64,000 bases of DNA from an uncultured Clostridium sp. (GCA_947178445.1 CAMWYJ010000007.1:28215-92214), one strand, 5' to 3'; shown: positions 1 through 9,142, counted from the stretch's first letter. The notes: generated by a model from the letters alone, not told the origin. Numbers and translations are program-made.

Positions 1-1620
1 GATATCATGGGGTACGCTTATCTGGTTGGAACGGATGATATCGCAGATAAATCATGGGAGTGGGGTTACGATGCTCATGATTTGTATGCCGTTGAGCCGG
101 GTACCCAAATTAACGGAAAGACTATCAACTCTAAATATCTGCCGCAGGATAATGACGAATATCTGAAAACGATAAAGGAAGAATATCTTCAGGGTGACCC
201 TGAGAAGTCAGATGCAATTTACTATAAACCAGAAGGCTTTCAGGGGACCTGTCGGGAGGGCACCAAGTTTATGGTGTTCGACTGTGATGAAGAATGGGTA
301 ACCGTATGGGACGAAGGACTTCAGATTTGGAATGTTGAGACTGGTATAATTCACTGTTCGTATGGTGTAGATGCGTATCTGGAGACGCATCCAGCGGGCT
401 TTTACAAAATCAAACGAAGCGAGGTCTGGCTGGATCTGAATGTTAATCTTCCTGTCAACCATCCGTATAACTCAGAGGCGGCGATTCCAAAGGCAGGGGA
501 TGGTGTTGTGACAAAGCTGGCAAAACTCCGTCCGTTCCCGAATGAGAATGAAAAAACGGACTGGAAAAGTACTCCGGTATATGCGCTGCCAATGGGTACG
601 GAAGTAAACGTCGTTTCCACGGAGCTGGTGCCATCTAAGACACCGGGGAGTACGAGTAAGTATTACAAGGTATCCTTCAACGGAAGCAGCGAGGTACAGA
701 ACAACGAAGTATATTATCTGGCATACCAGATCCCCGGCACCTATTATATTGACAGTCGGTACTTAAACGTTACCAAAAAGGGCGAAAAGACGCCAGAAGG
801 CACGGCGCTGGGTGAGATTACGAATGTAACGTCCAAAGAAGAGGTGTATGCATATAAGTCAAAAAATATTGGTTCAGAGCATATTGGTATTCTTACCAAG
901 GGCACGGAAATTGAGATGTTTCCAAAGGAATCGGATGCAAATTGGACGACAGTATATTTCAGCGGACAAAAGTGTTATGTGCAGACAAAGTATATAAAGA
1001 AGGGGAAGTATAAGGTAACGGATATTTCCGAGTTATGTATTGCAGATGTCGTGAAGGACCAGTATGTCGTAGGTTGGAATCCCGGTAAAAATAACGTGGA
1101 CTTTTATGTAGAGCTTGCCTATAAACCAAGTGGGAAGAAAAAGAAGAAGGTGCTGTGGAAGAGCAGCCATTATACGGATACTAAGCTTACGATTGCCAGA
1201 AAGTATATGAGTAATAGTAGAAATATATGTGTTACTGTGCAGGCGAATACTAAAAACGGTGACAAGGGGGAATCTTTCGAGCTGCCGATTTTTTCTACTC
1301 GGGCGCCAATGAGTACATCGCGCATGAAGAAGTATTGTATAAAGGTTGGGAAGAATAAAATTAAGTTTGTTTATGGCTGGAACGTATCGGTTCAATATTC
1401 AACCAAAAAGAATTTTAAGAAAGCGAAGCTTGTAGAAAAGAAGGTGAAGAAAAAAGGTCATATCACATATAAGCAGATAAAGGAGATTAAAAAGCTGAAA
1501 CCAAATAAGACCTATTATATTCGCTATCGCACAAAGGAGAAGGTGTACACGGCTGCAGGAGAGAAATGGATCAGTGGATTGTGGTCGAAGCCAATAAAGA
1601 TAAAGACCAAAAAGAAATAA
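1..1620 (+). CDS. Secreted/surface protein fragment with SH3-like segments and FnIII-like tail (5' end cut by window)
   Basis: The frame is open from base 1, so the first ATG at 7 is probably internal and the N-terminus lies outside the window. About 537 residues are visible. The first 330 are mixed-charge with YxV/W-rich stretches resembling bacterial SH3-type modules (for example around residues 165-260 and 275-330). The last 200 are very Lys-rich, with a fibronectin type III-like pattern ending in 'YYIRYRT...WSKPIKIKTK'. Such tails are common on secreted Lachnospiraceae surface proteins. No catalytic motif was recognised. The next gene has the same kind of C-terminal architecture, which suggests a pair of exported cell-surface proteins. 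Function unknown. Confidence 0.7.
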   Translation, partial: DIMGYAYLVGTDDIADKSWEWGYDAHDLYAVEPGTQINGKTINSKYLPQDNDEYLKTIKEEYLQGDPEKSDAIYYKPEGFQGTCREGTKFMVFDCDEEWVTVWDEGLQIWNVETGIIHCSYGVDAYLETHPAGFYKIKRSEVWLDLNVNLPVNHPYNSEAAIPKAGDGVVTKLAKLRPFPNENEKTDWKSTPVYALPMGTEVNVVSTELVPSKTPGSTSKYYKVSFNGSSEVQNNEVYYLAYQIPGTYYIDSRYLNVTKKGEKTPEGTALGEITNVTSKEEVYAYKSKNIGSEHIGILTKGTEIEMFPKESDANWTTVYFSGQKCYVQTKYIKKGKYKVTDISELCIADVVKDQYVVGWNPGKNNVDFYVELAYKPSGKKKKKVLWKSSHYTDTKLTIARKYMSNSRNICVTVQANTKNGDKGESFELPIFSTRAPMSTSRMKKYCIKVGKNKIKFVYGWNVSVQYSTKKNFKKAKLVEKKVKKKGHITYKQIKEIKKLKPNKTYYIRYRTKEKVYTAAGEKWISGLWSKPIKIKTKKK

Positions 1621-1760
1621 TAAGATAAAAATATTGCTACTACTTATAAAATTTGATAAAATAAACTATATTAATTAGTAAAAAATGTATGGGTGGCAAA
1701 AAGGATGAAGATAAAGAATTTTCTAGATACATTTTTTACGGAGAAGGAGGAGTTTTAAAG

Positions 1761-3485
1761 ATGAAGAAATGTAGCAAAGTGATGAAACGGTGCCTTGCCA
1801 CACTGCTAACGGCAGTTATGGTGGTATCCGTGTTACCTGCAAATCTTGTATATGCTGTGAGTTATAATGAATTAGACCCGTTGGGTGAAGTGGATTATTA
1901 TGGAGATGAGGATTGGAATAAGCCAGAGGACGATGATTATGGTAGGACACCAATACTTGATTCTTATTACAATCAGATGTGTGCAATGGCAGGTTCACGT
2001 GTATATTATACAAGAACTGATGAGGGATATGTAATTGATATTTATGACGATATTTATGGCGATGCGAACGGAGAAGGATTTACGATAGAAAACGTCAACT
2101 CACACGAGAGTATTAAGGTAGAGTCAAGTGGTAAGGGCGGACGTTTTCTATTAAAGGACGGCAAGCTTTATCTGTTAGCCGGAAATGGTTTGGCAAAGGA
2201 AATGAATTTTCAATATAAGGATTTAATCCACAATATTCAAGTGGTAGATGGTGATAAAAATCCTGAGGTAACAGAATTGACAACCGGTGGCTATGCAATT
2301 GTAGTTCCGGAAGGCACAAGCATTTTGTTAGACGGTGAGAAAAAGGAAAGCGGTACTTATTATATTCCTAAAGAAGGTAAAAATGATGAAAAGCAGGCAG
2401 CAAAGGACGATGTGAATAAGAACGCTGAAGCAGCAAAGCAGGAGATTGACAAAATCCCTAATTTAAGCGATGCGGAAAAAACGGATGCAAAGAAAGAAAT
2501 CACCGATGCAGCGAATAATGCTGGTACTAAGATTGATGCGGCAACAACAAAAGAAGAAGTAAATGATGCTGTTTCTGATGCAAAAAAGACGATAGATAAT
2601 TCTGTCTCCAAGGCAGAGCAGCTCTCAAAGGATAATGCGGCGAAAGAGGAAGAGCAGAACAAGAAGAAAGCAGAATCTTTTATTAAGGATAATTTAACGG
2701 ATGCGGATGGCAAGATTATTACTACTGTAACAGAGAAGAATATTATCAATATTCTGAATATAAAGGAAAAATGGGACTCCTTAAGTCAGGATGTAAAGAA
2801 TATGATTAACCAGCTTTTGAAGGAGGCAGGTGCCAAATCTTTTGATACATTATATAGTGCAGCGGTAACTCAGAGCCAGAAACTTGACAAGAATTTAAAT
2901 GATAATTTTGACACTGGTACACTTGTGGCGACAGCAAAGTCCAGTAAAACCTCCACTAAGCTTACGTGGAAGAAGGTAGCAGGAGCAGATGGGTATTTTG
3001 TATATACGAATGTATGCAACACCAATGAGAAGAAAAATAAGTTAAAAAAAGTAAAGACGATTACCTCTGGCTCAAAGACAAGCTACAAGAAGACCAAGCT
3101 TAAGAAAAACAAATGGTACAAATATCGTATCGTGGCATACAAAATTGTAAATGGCAAGAAAATGGCAATTGGACAGAGTCTGGTACTGCATGCTTATACA
3201 GGAACTAAGACGAGCAAGATTGCCAATCCATCCAAGGTAACGGTTAAGAAAAAGACCATTAAGATTAAGTTGGGCAAGACTGCAAAGATGAACGCCAAGA
3301 TGGTTATGCCGAAGGGTAAAAAATATAAGAAGCATACAGACAAGATTCGCTATATTGTATCAGATCCAAGTATCGTTACAGTGAATAAAAAGGGAAAAAT
3401 CAAGGCAAAGAAAAAAGGAACCTGTACCGTATATGCATGTACACAGAACGGAGTTTACAAGACAGTTAAGGTGAAGGTTAAATAA
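1761..3485 (+). CDS. Secreted protein: signal peptide, DUF1542-like coiled repeats, FnIII-like and BIG2-like domains
   Basis: The start was placed at 1761 because GAGAAGGAGG ends 10 bases upstream and a signal peptide follows at once (KK..., hydrophobic LLTAVMVVSVLPANLVYA, about 30 residues). An in-frame ATG at 1689 would bury this signal and is rejected. The 574-residue product has an acidic N-domain, a helical Lys/Asp/Ala-rich region with 'DAKKEI' and 'DAKKTID' repeats around residues 210-300 resembling DUF1542/GA-module repeats, an FnIII-like segment (about 385-480), and a final Ig-like BIG2 segment with 'DPSIVTVNKKGKIKAKKKGT'. The role is probably extracellular adhesion or wall association; no enzyme motif is seen. 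Confidence 0.75.
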   Translation: MKKCSKVMKRCLATLLTAVMVVSVLPANLVYAVSYNELDPLGEVDYYGDEDWNKPEDDDYGRTPILDSYYNQMCAMAGSRVYYTRTDEGYVIDIYDDIYGDANGEGFTIENVNSHESIKVESSGKGGRFLLKDGKLYLLAGNGLAKEMNFQYKDLIHNIQVVDGDKNPEVTELTTGGYAIVVPEGTSILLDGEKKESGTYYIPKEGKNDEKQAAKDDVNKNAEAAKQEIDKIPNLSDAEKTDAKKEITDAANNAGTKIDAATTKEEVNDAVSDAKKTIDNSVSKAEQLSKDNAAKEEEQNKKKAESFIKDNLTDADGKIITTVTEKNIINILNIKEKWDSLSQDVKNMINQLLKEAGAKSFDTLYSAAVTQSQKLDKNLNDNFDTGTLVATAKSSKTSTKLTWKKVAGADGYFVYTNVCNTNEKKNKLKKVKTITSGSKTSYKKTKLKKNKWYKYRIVAYKIVNGKKMAIGQSLVLHAYTGTKTSKIANPSKVTVKKKTIKIKLGKTAKMNAKMVMPKGKKYKKHTDKIRYIVSDPSIVTVNKKGKIKAKKKGTCTVYACTQNGVYKTVKVKVK

Positions 3486-3530
3486 AGTAATTTAATAAAA
3501 AATTATAATTTAAAAAATATATTGTTATAT

Positions 3531-3563
3531 AAAAAAAGAATCCATTTTATGGATTCTTTTTTT
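3531..3563. terminator. Bidirectional Rho-independent terminator
   Basis: The perfect stem GAATCCA / TGGATTC (3538-3544 / 3550-3556) with loop TTTTA is flanked by seven A on the left and a T-run on the right. It can therefore end transcription of the surface-protein gene on the plus strand and of the convergent exonuclease gene, whose stop codon overlaps its right edge. Confidence 0.9.
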
Positions 3564-4521
3564 ATACGGCTTTTTTTTGATGTCGTTTTTCTCTGCGTCT
3601 GATTCGTAATTCATCTTGCCGGTTACGGATTCGTTCGTATTCTTTTTTTGTTATTTTTTCAATTGTTTTTATTACAAATATATTACCTTCTTTGGTTGTT
3701 TTAAATTTTATTTTTCCACACATCAGTCCATGGCTCCAACACCTTCCCACACAGAGTTGAGTTGTTGGATTGCTAACAAACCATTTTATTTTCTTTGACA
3801 GCTTACGGTTACATTTGTGACATCTCATATCAGTAACATTTTTATCCTTCAAAGCTTCTTTTTTGTCTTGGAAGGTCCGGGTTATGTATTGTGTATAGTT
3901 AATGTGTTCAGATAAAATTTCTTCTTCCGGGCAGGTAGGATAGTGAAAGTAATCAAAGCTATACATGTCTGAAAAATGTTTACGGTTCATCTTTTGAAAG
4001 ACTCTCGCTGTATAGTAGGCATCATTTTTGGCGCAGTGAAAAGGTTCGTTAATTTCAATATTGAGTTCTCTTACAGCTTTTTCAAGACTCAATACCTGTT
4101 CTCTGTCCTTATAGTGATTGTAAGCATATATTTCCTGAAGATCGTAAAAACGAAGAGGAAAATCAAAACTCTTTAAATGGTGAAATTCCATGTTTTGTTG
4201 CAGATATGTTAAATCTAACGGTCCCCAGGTACAGAAGACATAATCTTCACCACACCAGTCTTTAAATTCCCGGAATACTACATCAAATGGTCTTCCTTTC
4301 CGAAGGAGTGTTTCATCGTAATTTAACAACTCCCTGATTTTTGGATGAAGCCGTCGGTAAATTCTCGGTTTGATAATACTTCCGTACTCGTCAACAATAT
4401 TAAATTTGTCATCTAACTTAGCAGCACCTATTTCAATAATCTCAAAGAGTAGATTTTCATTTTGCTTCATTTGTCTAGATGAGACTTGATTCCATTCCAA
4501 ATCTAATACAATATAGTTCAT
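3562..4521 (-). CDS. DEDDh-family 3'-5' exonuclease (KapD/ERI-1-like)
   Basis: The 319-residue protein begins MNYIVLDLEWNQ, the ExoI motif (D7, E9) of DEDD exonucleases. Further matches are 'FEIIEIGAAKLD', an ExoII-like 'FCTWGPLDLTYL' and an ExoIII-like 'HCAKNDAYYTARVF' with the His and Asp of the DEDDh class (about residues 163-170). The C-terminal third has several Cys (HKC, LCVGRC, LMCGK) that may form a zinc site, then a highly basic tail (RIRRREKRHQKKAV) suggesting nucleic-acid binding. The likely role is trimming single-stranded RNA or DNA 3' ends; the substrate is unknown. The gene shares a terminator with the convergent surface-protein gene. Confidence 0.8.
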   Translation of the reverse strand: MNYIVLDLEWNQVSSRQMKQNENLLFEIIEIGAAKLDDKFNIVDEYGSIIKPRIYRRLHPKIRELLNYDETLLRKGRPFDVVFREFKDWCGEDYVFCTWGPLDLTYLQQNMEFHHLKSFDFPLRFYDLQEIYAYNHYKDREQVLSLEKAVRELNIEINEPFHCAKNDAYYTARVFQKMNRKHFSDMYSFDYFHYPTCPEEEILSEHINYTQYITRTFQDKKEALKDKNVTDMRCHKCNRKLSKKIKWFVSNPTTQLCVGRCWSHGLMCGKIKFKTTKEGNIFVIKTIEKITKKEYERIRNRQDELRIRRREKRHQKKAV

Positions 4522-4535
4522 ATAAATCCTTCTAA

Positions 4536-5108
4536 TTAATTTGCACGCATTCTTCGTACATTATCTTGGTTATCACTGTAGTAATTATCCAATGTTTTAT
4601 TGATTTCCTCTAAAACTTCTAATGTTTCTTTGGAAGCATTATTTGTGCTTCCGTTTAATTGAACGAGCAGTTTGGTAATCCGGTCAGATCCACTAAGTGT
4701 TTTGGTATTGTTTTCCTGCGCTTTTTTAATAAGGATTTTAGTGCAAAGCTTCTGCTGTTCAATTAGTTTCTCATTTAATCTTTGGTTTTCGTCTTTTAAT
4801 TGTCCAATCTGTTCTAGCAGATCATTATGTTGTTTTATATTGGTGGTCTCTTCACGCTTAGCAACAGAGTAGATTCCTTTTTCTACTTTTACCAATTCGG
4901 TTTGTTTATCAATGGATACTTCAAAAATATCATCAATTTTTTTCAAAATTCCATCCACCAGGAAATATGTATTAGCAAGTGCAATTAATCCAAAAACAAT
5001 AATTAATTCGATGGAATCGGACATGTTAAACACTAAGTAAAGTGTAACTAAGAGAGAGGCGATAAAGCCAACTGCACTAAATGTAAGATTAGATTTTTTA
5101 ATTTTCAT
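4536..5108 (-). CDS. Membrane protein with cytoplasmic coiled coil
   Basis: Start placed at 5108 (ATG) because AGGAGG lies about 9 bases upstream; the longer reading from 5183 would run into the adjacent tRNA-Arg gene and is rejected. The 190-residue product has two adjacent transmembrane helices (about residues 8-27 and 33-52: 'FSAVGFIASLLVTLYLVF' and 'IELIIVFGLIALANTYFLV'). A predicted coiled coil follows (about 60-125, 'LLEQIGQLKDENQRLNEKLIEQQ'), then an Asn/Ser-rich C-terminus. No known family was recognised. The gene sits between the tRNA and the exonuclease on the same strand, only 14 bases from the latter, and is likely cotranscribed with it. Confidence 0.7.
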   Translation of the reverse strand: MKIKKSNLTFSAVGFIASLLVTLYLVFNMSDSIELIIVFGLIALANTYFLVDGILKKIDDIFEVSIDKQTELVKVEKGIYSVAKREETTNIKQHNDLLEQIGQLKDENQRLNEKLIEQQKLCTKILIKKAQENNTKTLSGSDRITKLLVQLNGSTNNASKETLEVLEEINKTLDNYYSDNQDNVRRMRAN

Positions 5109-5178
5109 GATTGATAACCTCCTATATATGAATCCTAAAATGTTTTCCAGAAAAGCTGGTATTTCTTTCGTATGAGAG

Positions 5179-5250
5179 TGCACCCGGCGGGAATCGAACC
5201 CACAATTATTCTTTAGGAGAGAATTGTTATATCCGTTTAACTACGGGTAC
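5179..5250 (-). tRNA. tRNA-Arg (anticodon CCU)
   Basis: The 72-nt cloverleaf folds by eye: acceptor GTACCCG/CGGGTGC (one G-T), D stem GTTA/TAAC with GG in the loop, anticodon stem ATTCT/AGAAT around loop CTCCTAA (anticodon CCT), T stem GTGGG/CCCGC with loop TTCGATT, discriminator A. The 3' CCA is not encoded. The gene starts 4 bases after the stop codon of the upstream DUF3881 gene, so it is probably processed from a joint transcript. argS lies 5.5 kb away on the same strand. Confidence 0.93.
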
Positions 5251-5254
5251 ATAT

Positions 5255-6139
5255 TTATACAAATTCTACCTGACCTTGTAACCAGATGATTCCCTTAAAT
5301 CGTCTTCCAATCTTTGGTTCTCCCTGAAGGTCAATGGAATTGATAACCAAGTCTAACGCAACATCATTACATAGTATAGTTAGATTATACACCAATTCGC
5401 CCGAGATTTCATTAGTAATTTTATCTATATTTTTAATGATTCCTAAAATAGAATATTGTTCATTGTCAATTCCGTATGGTATGAAGTAAGTTTCAACTAC
5501 AGTGAGGATATCTTCTTCTTTAATCCGTTTCGTTACAAGAGAGTAGGTATCCATATCATCTAAAGTTAAATCTTCTAATGCATCCATATCTCCATTTTTT
5601 GCTTTTGCAATCAAATTGCGGCGGTCTTTGTTGCTAATAGGTTGTTTGTCATATGGATTTACAATATGGTCTAAATGTACACCATATAGAATTTTTCCAT
5701 CGATAGAGAGGGCACCCAACCTTACCTTTGTCGGTAGTTTGTAAAAATCATTTGACCAAGTACTTTTTACATAATCTACCACATTTTTTAAAGCATATAT
5801 TAATGTTATGCCTAAATCGTAGTCATCTGAAATACCAGAATAGGATTCTTTATCATGATGAGCTTCGATTTGAATATCGGGATAAACGGTAGTATGAAGA
5901 CCTTGACAATAGGGAAAAGCATGGTCTAAGGTAAATACTTCATCCAGGTTCATTTCACCGATGATAGAAATACCGAAGTTATTTCCAAAAAGGCGGTCAA
6001 TTTGTACCAGGTTTGTTTCTGCACCAATGCTGATTTCCTTTCTACTGGAAAAATCATGTAATGCAGCGTTTATTAATTTATTTTGATCGCATTTTGTACG
6101 AATTTTACTAAAACCAATAGCTCTTAAGTAGCGATGCAT
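5255..6139 (-). CDS. DUF3881 family protein
   Basis: A 294-residue soluble protein beginning MHRYLRAIGFSK, which matches my memory of the DUF3881 family found almost only in Lachnospiraceae. It has no signal peptide or membrane helix and no known catalytic motif. Recognisable conserved segments include 'EMNLDEVFTLDHAFPYCQG' and the C-terminal 'GEPKIGRRFKGIIWLQG'. Function unknown. The stop codon is only 4 bases from tRNA-Arg, which suggests one transcription unit with it. It lies downstream of parA-parB-DUF4446, an arrangement that suggests a conserved origin-proximal cluster. Confidence 0.75.
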   Translation of the reverse strand: MHRYLRAIGFSKIRTKCDQNKLINAALHDFSSRKEISIGAETNLVQIDRLFGNNFGISIIGEMNLDEVFTLDHAFPYCQGLHTTVYPDIQIEAHHDKESYSGISDDYDLGITLIYALKNVVDYVKSTWSNDFYKLPTKVRLGALSIDGKILYGVHLDHIVNPYDKQPISNKDRRNLIAKAKNGDMDALEDLTLDDMDTYSLVTKRIKEEDILTVVETYFIPYGIDNEQYSILGIIKNIDKITNEISGELVYNLTILCNDVALDLVINSIDLQGEPKIGRRFKGIIWLQGQVEFV

Positions 6140-6199
6140 AACTGTTCTCCATTCTGCTAAAATGTAATAGTAATAATGTAGATATATTAATTGGAAAAT

Positions 6200-6757
6200 C
6201 TAAAAACCAATTTCAGGTTTACGTTCTTCACGAATTCTTGCGGCATCAACAGCACCATCTTTACCGATTGCAACGTTTAGAGCAAGACGTTCTTCTTCTG
6301 ATAAAATATAATAAGATTCTTCGTTTGTTATCTCTTTGCAATATGTGAAGCAGCCTTCCCGGCTATGCATGGAGGTAAGAATAATTCCATCATGGTTCTC
6401 TGTGAGTAATGCAAGTGAAAAGCTGAGCTTTCCGGATGTTTCCTTAAAAGCATCATATTTTACCAGACCAATTTTACAAAAGGTAGTTAAAAATTTATCA
6501 TTAATTGTATTGATATCTTTATTTTGTTCCTTTTCATTTTTAACAATTTGACGTATCTCAGAAAATCGTTTTGCCATAATTTCTTCTAAGCTGGCAGCAT
6601 CGTTTCCTGTTGTAAAACGTGAGATTCGTTTATTTAATTTGTTACATTTTGATAAAATTACAAATATCCATATAAACTGCAATACCACAATGATAATCAA
6701 AGCGATAACAACAATATCTGTACTGATTCCAATCGAGTCAAATATATCTATTTTCAT
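6200..6757 (-). CDS. DUF4446 family membrane protein
   Basis: A 185-residue protein with one N-terminal transmembrane helix (about residues 13-35, 'DIVVIALIIIVVLQFIWIFVIL'), a charged helical linker and a C-terminal domain with 'KIGLVKYDAF', 'FSLALLTENHDGIILTSMHSREGC' and 'SEEERLAL'. These are hallmarks of DUF4446 (known of the family: often encoded beside parA/parB). Role unknown; its position 180 bases downstream of parB suggests a link to chromosome segregation or sporulation. It ends 60 bases before DUF3881. Confidence 0.85.
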   Translation of the reverse strand: MKIDIFDSIGISTDIVVIALIIIVVLQFIWIFVILSKCNKLNKRISRFTTGNDAASLEEIMAKRFSEIRQIVKNEKEQNKDINTINDKFLTTFCKIGLVKYDAFKETSGKLSFSLALLTENHDGIILTSMHSREGCFTYCKEITNEESYYILSEEERLALNVAIGKDGAVDAARIREERKPEIGF

Positions 6758-6935
6758 AGTATTACCTCATTCTCTTATCTTTATCTTGGAAACCTTTTTC
6801 AAAATATTCTGTCTAATAAGTATCGTTTTATAAATACAATTTTTGATATATTATGAGATATTCAAAAGCAAGAAGCAGTAAAAAGATTCCCGTGTTAAAT
6901 TGTACTTTTTTGTAAATACATTAATCTATTTGGAT

Positions 6936-7865
6936 TTAGTAAATCATTTCTACAAGTCTGTCTAATTCATCCTGTGAAAAATATTCAATTTCAATTTTAC
7001 CTTTACCCTTACCTTTCACTTTGATGGTAGTTTTTGAACCTAATTTGTATTTGAGTTTTTCTTCTATATCATTGTAAAGGTATGTTAAATCTTCTTCTGA
7101 TTCTGAAACATTCTTTTTTGGATTGTTTTGTTCATTTACAATCTTTTTAACAAGTTTTTCTGTTTCACGGACGGATAGTCTTTGATCAAAAACATTGCAG
7201 GCTGTTTCGTATTGTAATTCATTGTCTTCAATAGCAAGTAGTGCTCTCGCATGACCGTTGCTTAATTTTTCATCAATAACCATTTCCTGAACTTGTTCGC
7301 AGAGTTTTAAAAGGCGCATAATATTTGTGATAGCACTACGACTTTTTGATACTCGCTCTGCAACATCATCCTGTTTTAAGTGAAATTCTTCAATTAATTT
7401 CTTGTACGCTTGTGCTTCCTCAATTGGATTTAAATTTTCACGCTGTATATTTTCAATTAAGCCAATCTCCAATACCTGTTGGTCTGTGTACTCTTTAATG
7501 ACAACTGGTACTTCTGTTAAACCAGCTTTCATTGCAGCACGCCAACGTCGTTCTCCGGATACGAGCAAGTAGTAATTGTCTCTTTTTGTTACTACCAGAG
7601 GTTCTATCACACCATGCTGTGCAATAGAGTCTGCTAATTCCTGGAGAGCATCTTCATTAAATTGTTTTCTTGGCTGTTCTTTATTAATCTCAATATCTTT
7701 AATTTTAAGTGTGATTTCAGTGGGTACTTCTTTTACAACTTCCTTGATTACTTCTTTTGTTATTGTTTCTGTATTTTTAGAGGAAGTTTTTTTCTTTCGG
7801 TTATCGGTGGTATCTACATTGAGTAGAGTATCTAGCCCGTTACCGAGTCCTCTTTTTCCTGCCAT
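6936..7865 (-). CDS. parB: Chromosome-partitioning protein ParB/Spo0J
   Basis: The DNA-binding CTPase loads at parS and spreads to form the partition complex. The 309-residue product has a basic N-terminus (MAGKRGLGNGLDTLL), the ParB nuclease-like/CTPase domain with 'NKEQPRKQF' and the CTP-binding 'GERRWRAA' (about residues 103-110), the 'ENIQRENLNPIEEAQAYKKL' segment, and a KorB-type helix-turn-helix ('DDVAERVSKSRSAITNIMRLL'). Start at 7865 is chosen from a GGGGG site 9-14 bases upstream and family homology; an upstream ATG at 7931 would translate the parS site. It lies 79 bases after parA, with parS between them. Confidence 0.95.
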   Translation of the reverse strand: MAGKRGLGNGLDTLLNVDTTDNRKKKTSSKNTETITKEVIKEVVKEVPTEITLKIKDIEINKEQPRKQFNEDALQELADSIAQHGVIEPLVVTKRDNYYLLVSGERRWRAAMKAGLTEVPVVIKEYTDQQVLEIGLIENIQRENLNPIEEAQAYKKLIEEFHLKQDDVAERVSKSRSAITNIMRLLKLCEQVQEMVIDEKLSNGHARALLAIEDNELQYETACNVFDQRLSVRETEKLVKKIVNEQNNPKKNVSESEEDLTYLYNDIEEKLKYKLGSKTTIKVKGKGKGKIEIEYFSQDELDRLVEMIY

Positions 7866-7914
7866 GTATCTATGCCCCCTATCGTAATTGGTAAATAAAT
7901 ATAATTTCTGGAAA

Positions 7915-7930
7915 TGTTTCACGTGAAACA
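7915..7930. promoter_or_regulatory. parS site 1 (parA-parB spacer)
   Basis: TGTTTCACGTGAAACA, a perfect 16-bp palindrome identical to the ParB/Spo0J binding consensus. It sits between the parA stop and the parB start. Confidence 0.95.
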
Positions 7931-7944
7931 TTTTTAAAAATTAT

Positions 7945-8712
7945 TTATACATATATATTTGTTATTACTTCATCTGCTAATAAACGATAACTATCTGCAC
8001 CAGAGCTTTTGGAGTCATAAGCAGTAATCGGCATACCATGGCTAGGTGCTTCCGCTAAGCGAACATTTCTTGGAATAATTGTCTTATATATATTTTGATT
8101 TAAATTTTCTTTCACATTTTCTACTACTTGTAAAGAAAGATTTGTTCTGGAATCATACATTGTAAAAACAACACCTTCGATTTTTAATTCTGTGTTCAAT
8201 TTTTGTTGAATTAATTCAATTGTGTAAATCAACTGAGATAAACCATCCAAGGCAAAAAATTCACATTGTATCGGAACTAATACAGTATTAGCAGCGGTCA
8301 TGGAATTAATTGTAAGCATTCCCAATGCAGGAGGACAATCAATAATAATAAAATCAAATTTATCCTGAATCTTTCTTAACTGAGTCTTTAATATATATTG
8401 CATATCCGGTTCACCAATAAATTCTACCTCAGCTCCTGCAAGATAACGATTCGATGGTAGAATATTCAAACCCGGCACAACATTAATTAGCATAGCCTCG
8501 CCAATATTACAGTTTTCACACATTACATCATAAACGGTATATTCCAGGTCATCTTTCGTAATGCCAAAACCAGTCGTTAAATGACCTTGTGGATCCATAT
8601 CAACAGCCAAAGTCTTAAACCCTTTCTCTGCCAGACATGCAGCTAAGTTGATTGATGTTGTGGTTTTACCAACACCACCTTTTTGATTAGCGATTGCTAT
8701 AATTCTTCCCAT
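7945..8712 (-). CDS. parA: Chromosome-partitioning ATPase ParA/Soj
   Basis: A 255-residue ParA-type ATPase (Soj) that drives origin segregation together with ParB. The deviant Walker A motif [10 protein letters not shown] (residues 9-18), Walker A' 'DMDPQGHLT' and Walker B '[11 protein letters not shown]' are intact, and the length is normal for Soj. The start at 8712 has a GAAGGAG site 12-17 bases upstream. parB follows. In many Firmicutes the gene upstream is rsmG/gidB, but here the 650-base intergenic region and then pyrC and argS are found, so the locus is rearranged relative to that order. Confidence 0.96.
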   Translation of the reverse strand: MGRIIAIANQKGGVGKTTTSINLAACLAEKGFKTLAVDMDPQGHLTTGFGITKDDLEYTVYDVMCENCNIGEAMLINVVPGLNILPSNRYLAGAEVEFIGEPDMQYILKTQLRKIQDKFDFIIIDCPPALGMLTINSMTAANTVLVPIQCEFFALDGLSQLIYTIELIQQKLNTELKIEGVVFTMYDSRTNLSLQVVENVKENLNQNIYKTIIPRNVRLAEAPSHGMPITAYDSKSSGADSYRLLADEVITNIYV

Positions 8713-8773
8713 GTATCTTATGCTCCTTCAAATGTAACGGTATAAAATGGTAACGATTAAGACTAAATGCATT

Positions 8774-8793
8774 TTCCAGATTGAATTCTGGAA
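8774..8793 (-). promoter_or_regulatory. Hairpin in the parA leader
   Basis: Perfect 7-bp stem TTCCAGA/TCTGGAA with a 6-base loop, about 60 bases upstream of the parA start and downstream of the candidate promoter. No T-run follows, so it is not a terminator; it could influence leader stability or bind a regulator. Confidence 0.4.
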
Positions 8794-8831
8794 GGTTACT
8801 TGTAAGGTTCTTTGATTAATCGCACTTACCT

Positions 8832-8860
8832 ATTGTATCATATTTTGAAAAAATCGGAAA
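8832..8860 (-). promoter_or_regulatory. Candidate sigma-A promoter for parAB
   Basis: On the minus strand: -35 TTTCCG (8855-8860), 17-base spacer, then TGA TACAAT, an extended -10 (TACAAT at 8832-8837). The -35 is weak but the extended -10 is good. It lies about 120 bases upstream of parA. Confidence 0.5.
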
Positions 8861-8940
8861 GACGACATATAGTAAATTATTTCGTATTAAACACTAATTG
8901 TAGATTTATGTGCCGTATAGCTTAATTTGTTTTTATTTCT

Positions 8941-9073
8941 GCGAAGTAACGAGCCAAGTGCAAGCTTGCTCGCATTTGGCGACTGCCGCGAAGGTCAAAT
9001 ATTCCACCCCTTGGAGCAAACTTGCTAAAAAGAAGCTAAGTCATACCCCATAGCTTGTTGCGAGGTATTTGAC
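8941..9073 (+). repeat. Dispersed repeat family A, copy 1
   Basis: Part of the 648-base gene-free stretch 8713-9360 between parA and pyrC. It contains the family core 'AACGAGCCAAGTG...CATTTGGCGACTGCCGCGAAGGTCAAAT'. Hairpin 1 pairs 8952-8964 with 8967-8979 (12 of 13 positions pair), and a long-range stem pairs GTCAAATA with TATTTGAC at the right end. The rest of the stretch holds parS site 2 and repeat B1. Confidence 0.8.
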
Positions 9074-9126
9074 TTCTAAAAGTTTGCTGTGGGTATTTAA
9101 CAGAAAATTCAAAAAATGGATTATAA

Positions 9127-9142
9127 TGTTTCACGTGAAACA
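9127..9142. promoter_or_regulatory. parS site 2 (upstream of parA)
   Basis: A second perfect TGTTTCACGTGAAACA, 415 bases upstream of parA and between repeats A1 and B1. Confidence 0.95.

Noticed and set aside
7866..7931. N-terminal extension of ParB from ATG 7931
   Set aside because: It would translate the parS palindrome as MFHVKH; homology and a GGGGG site support ATG 7865.
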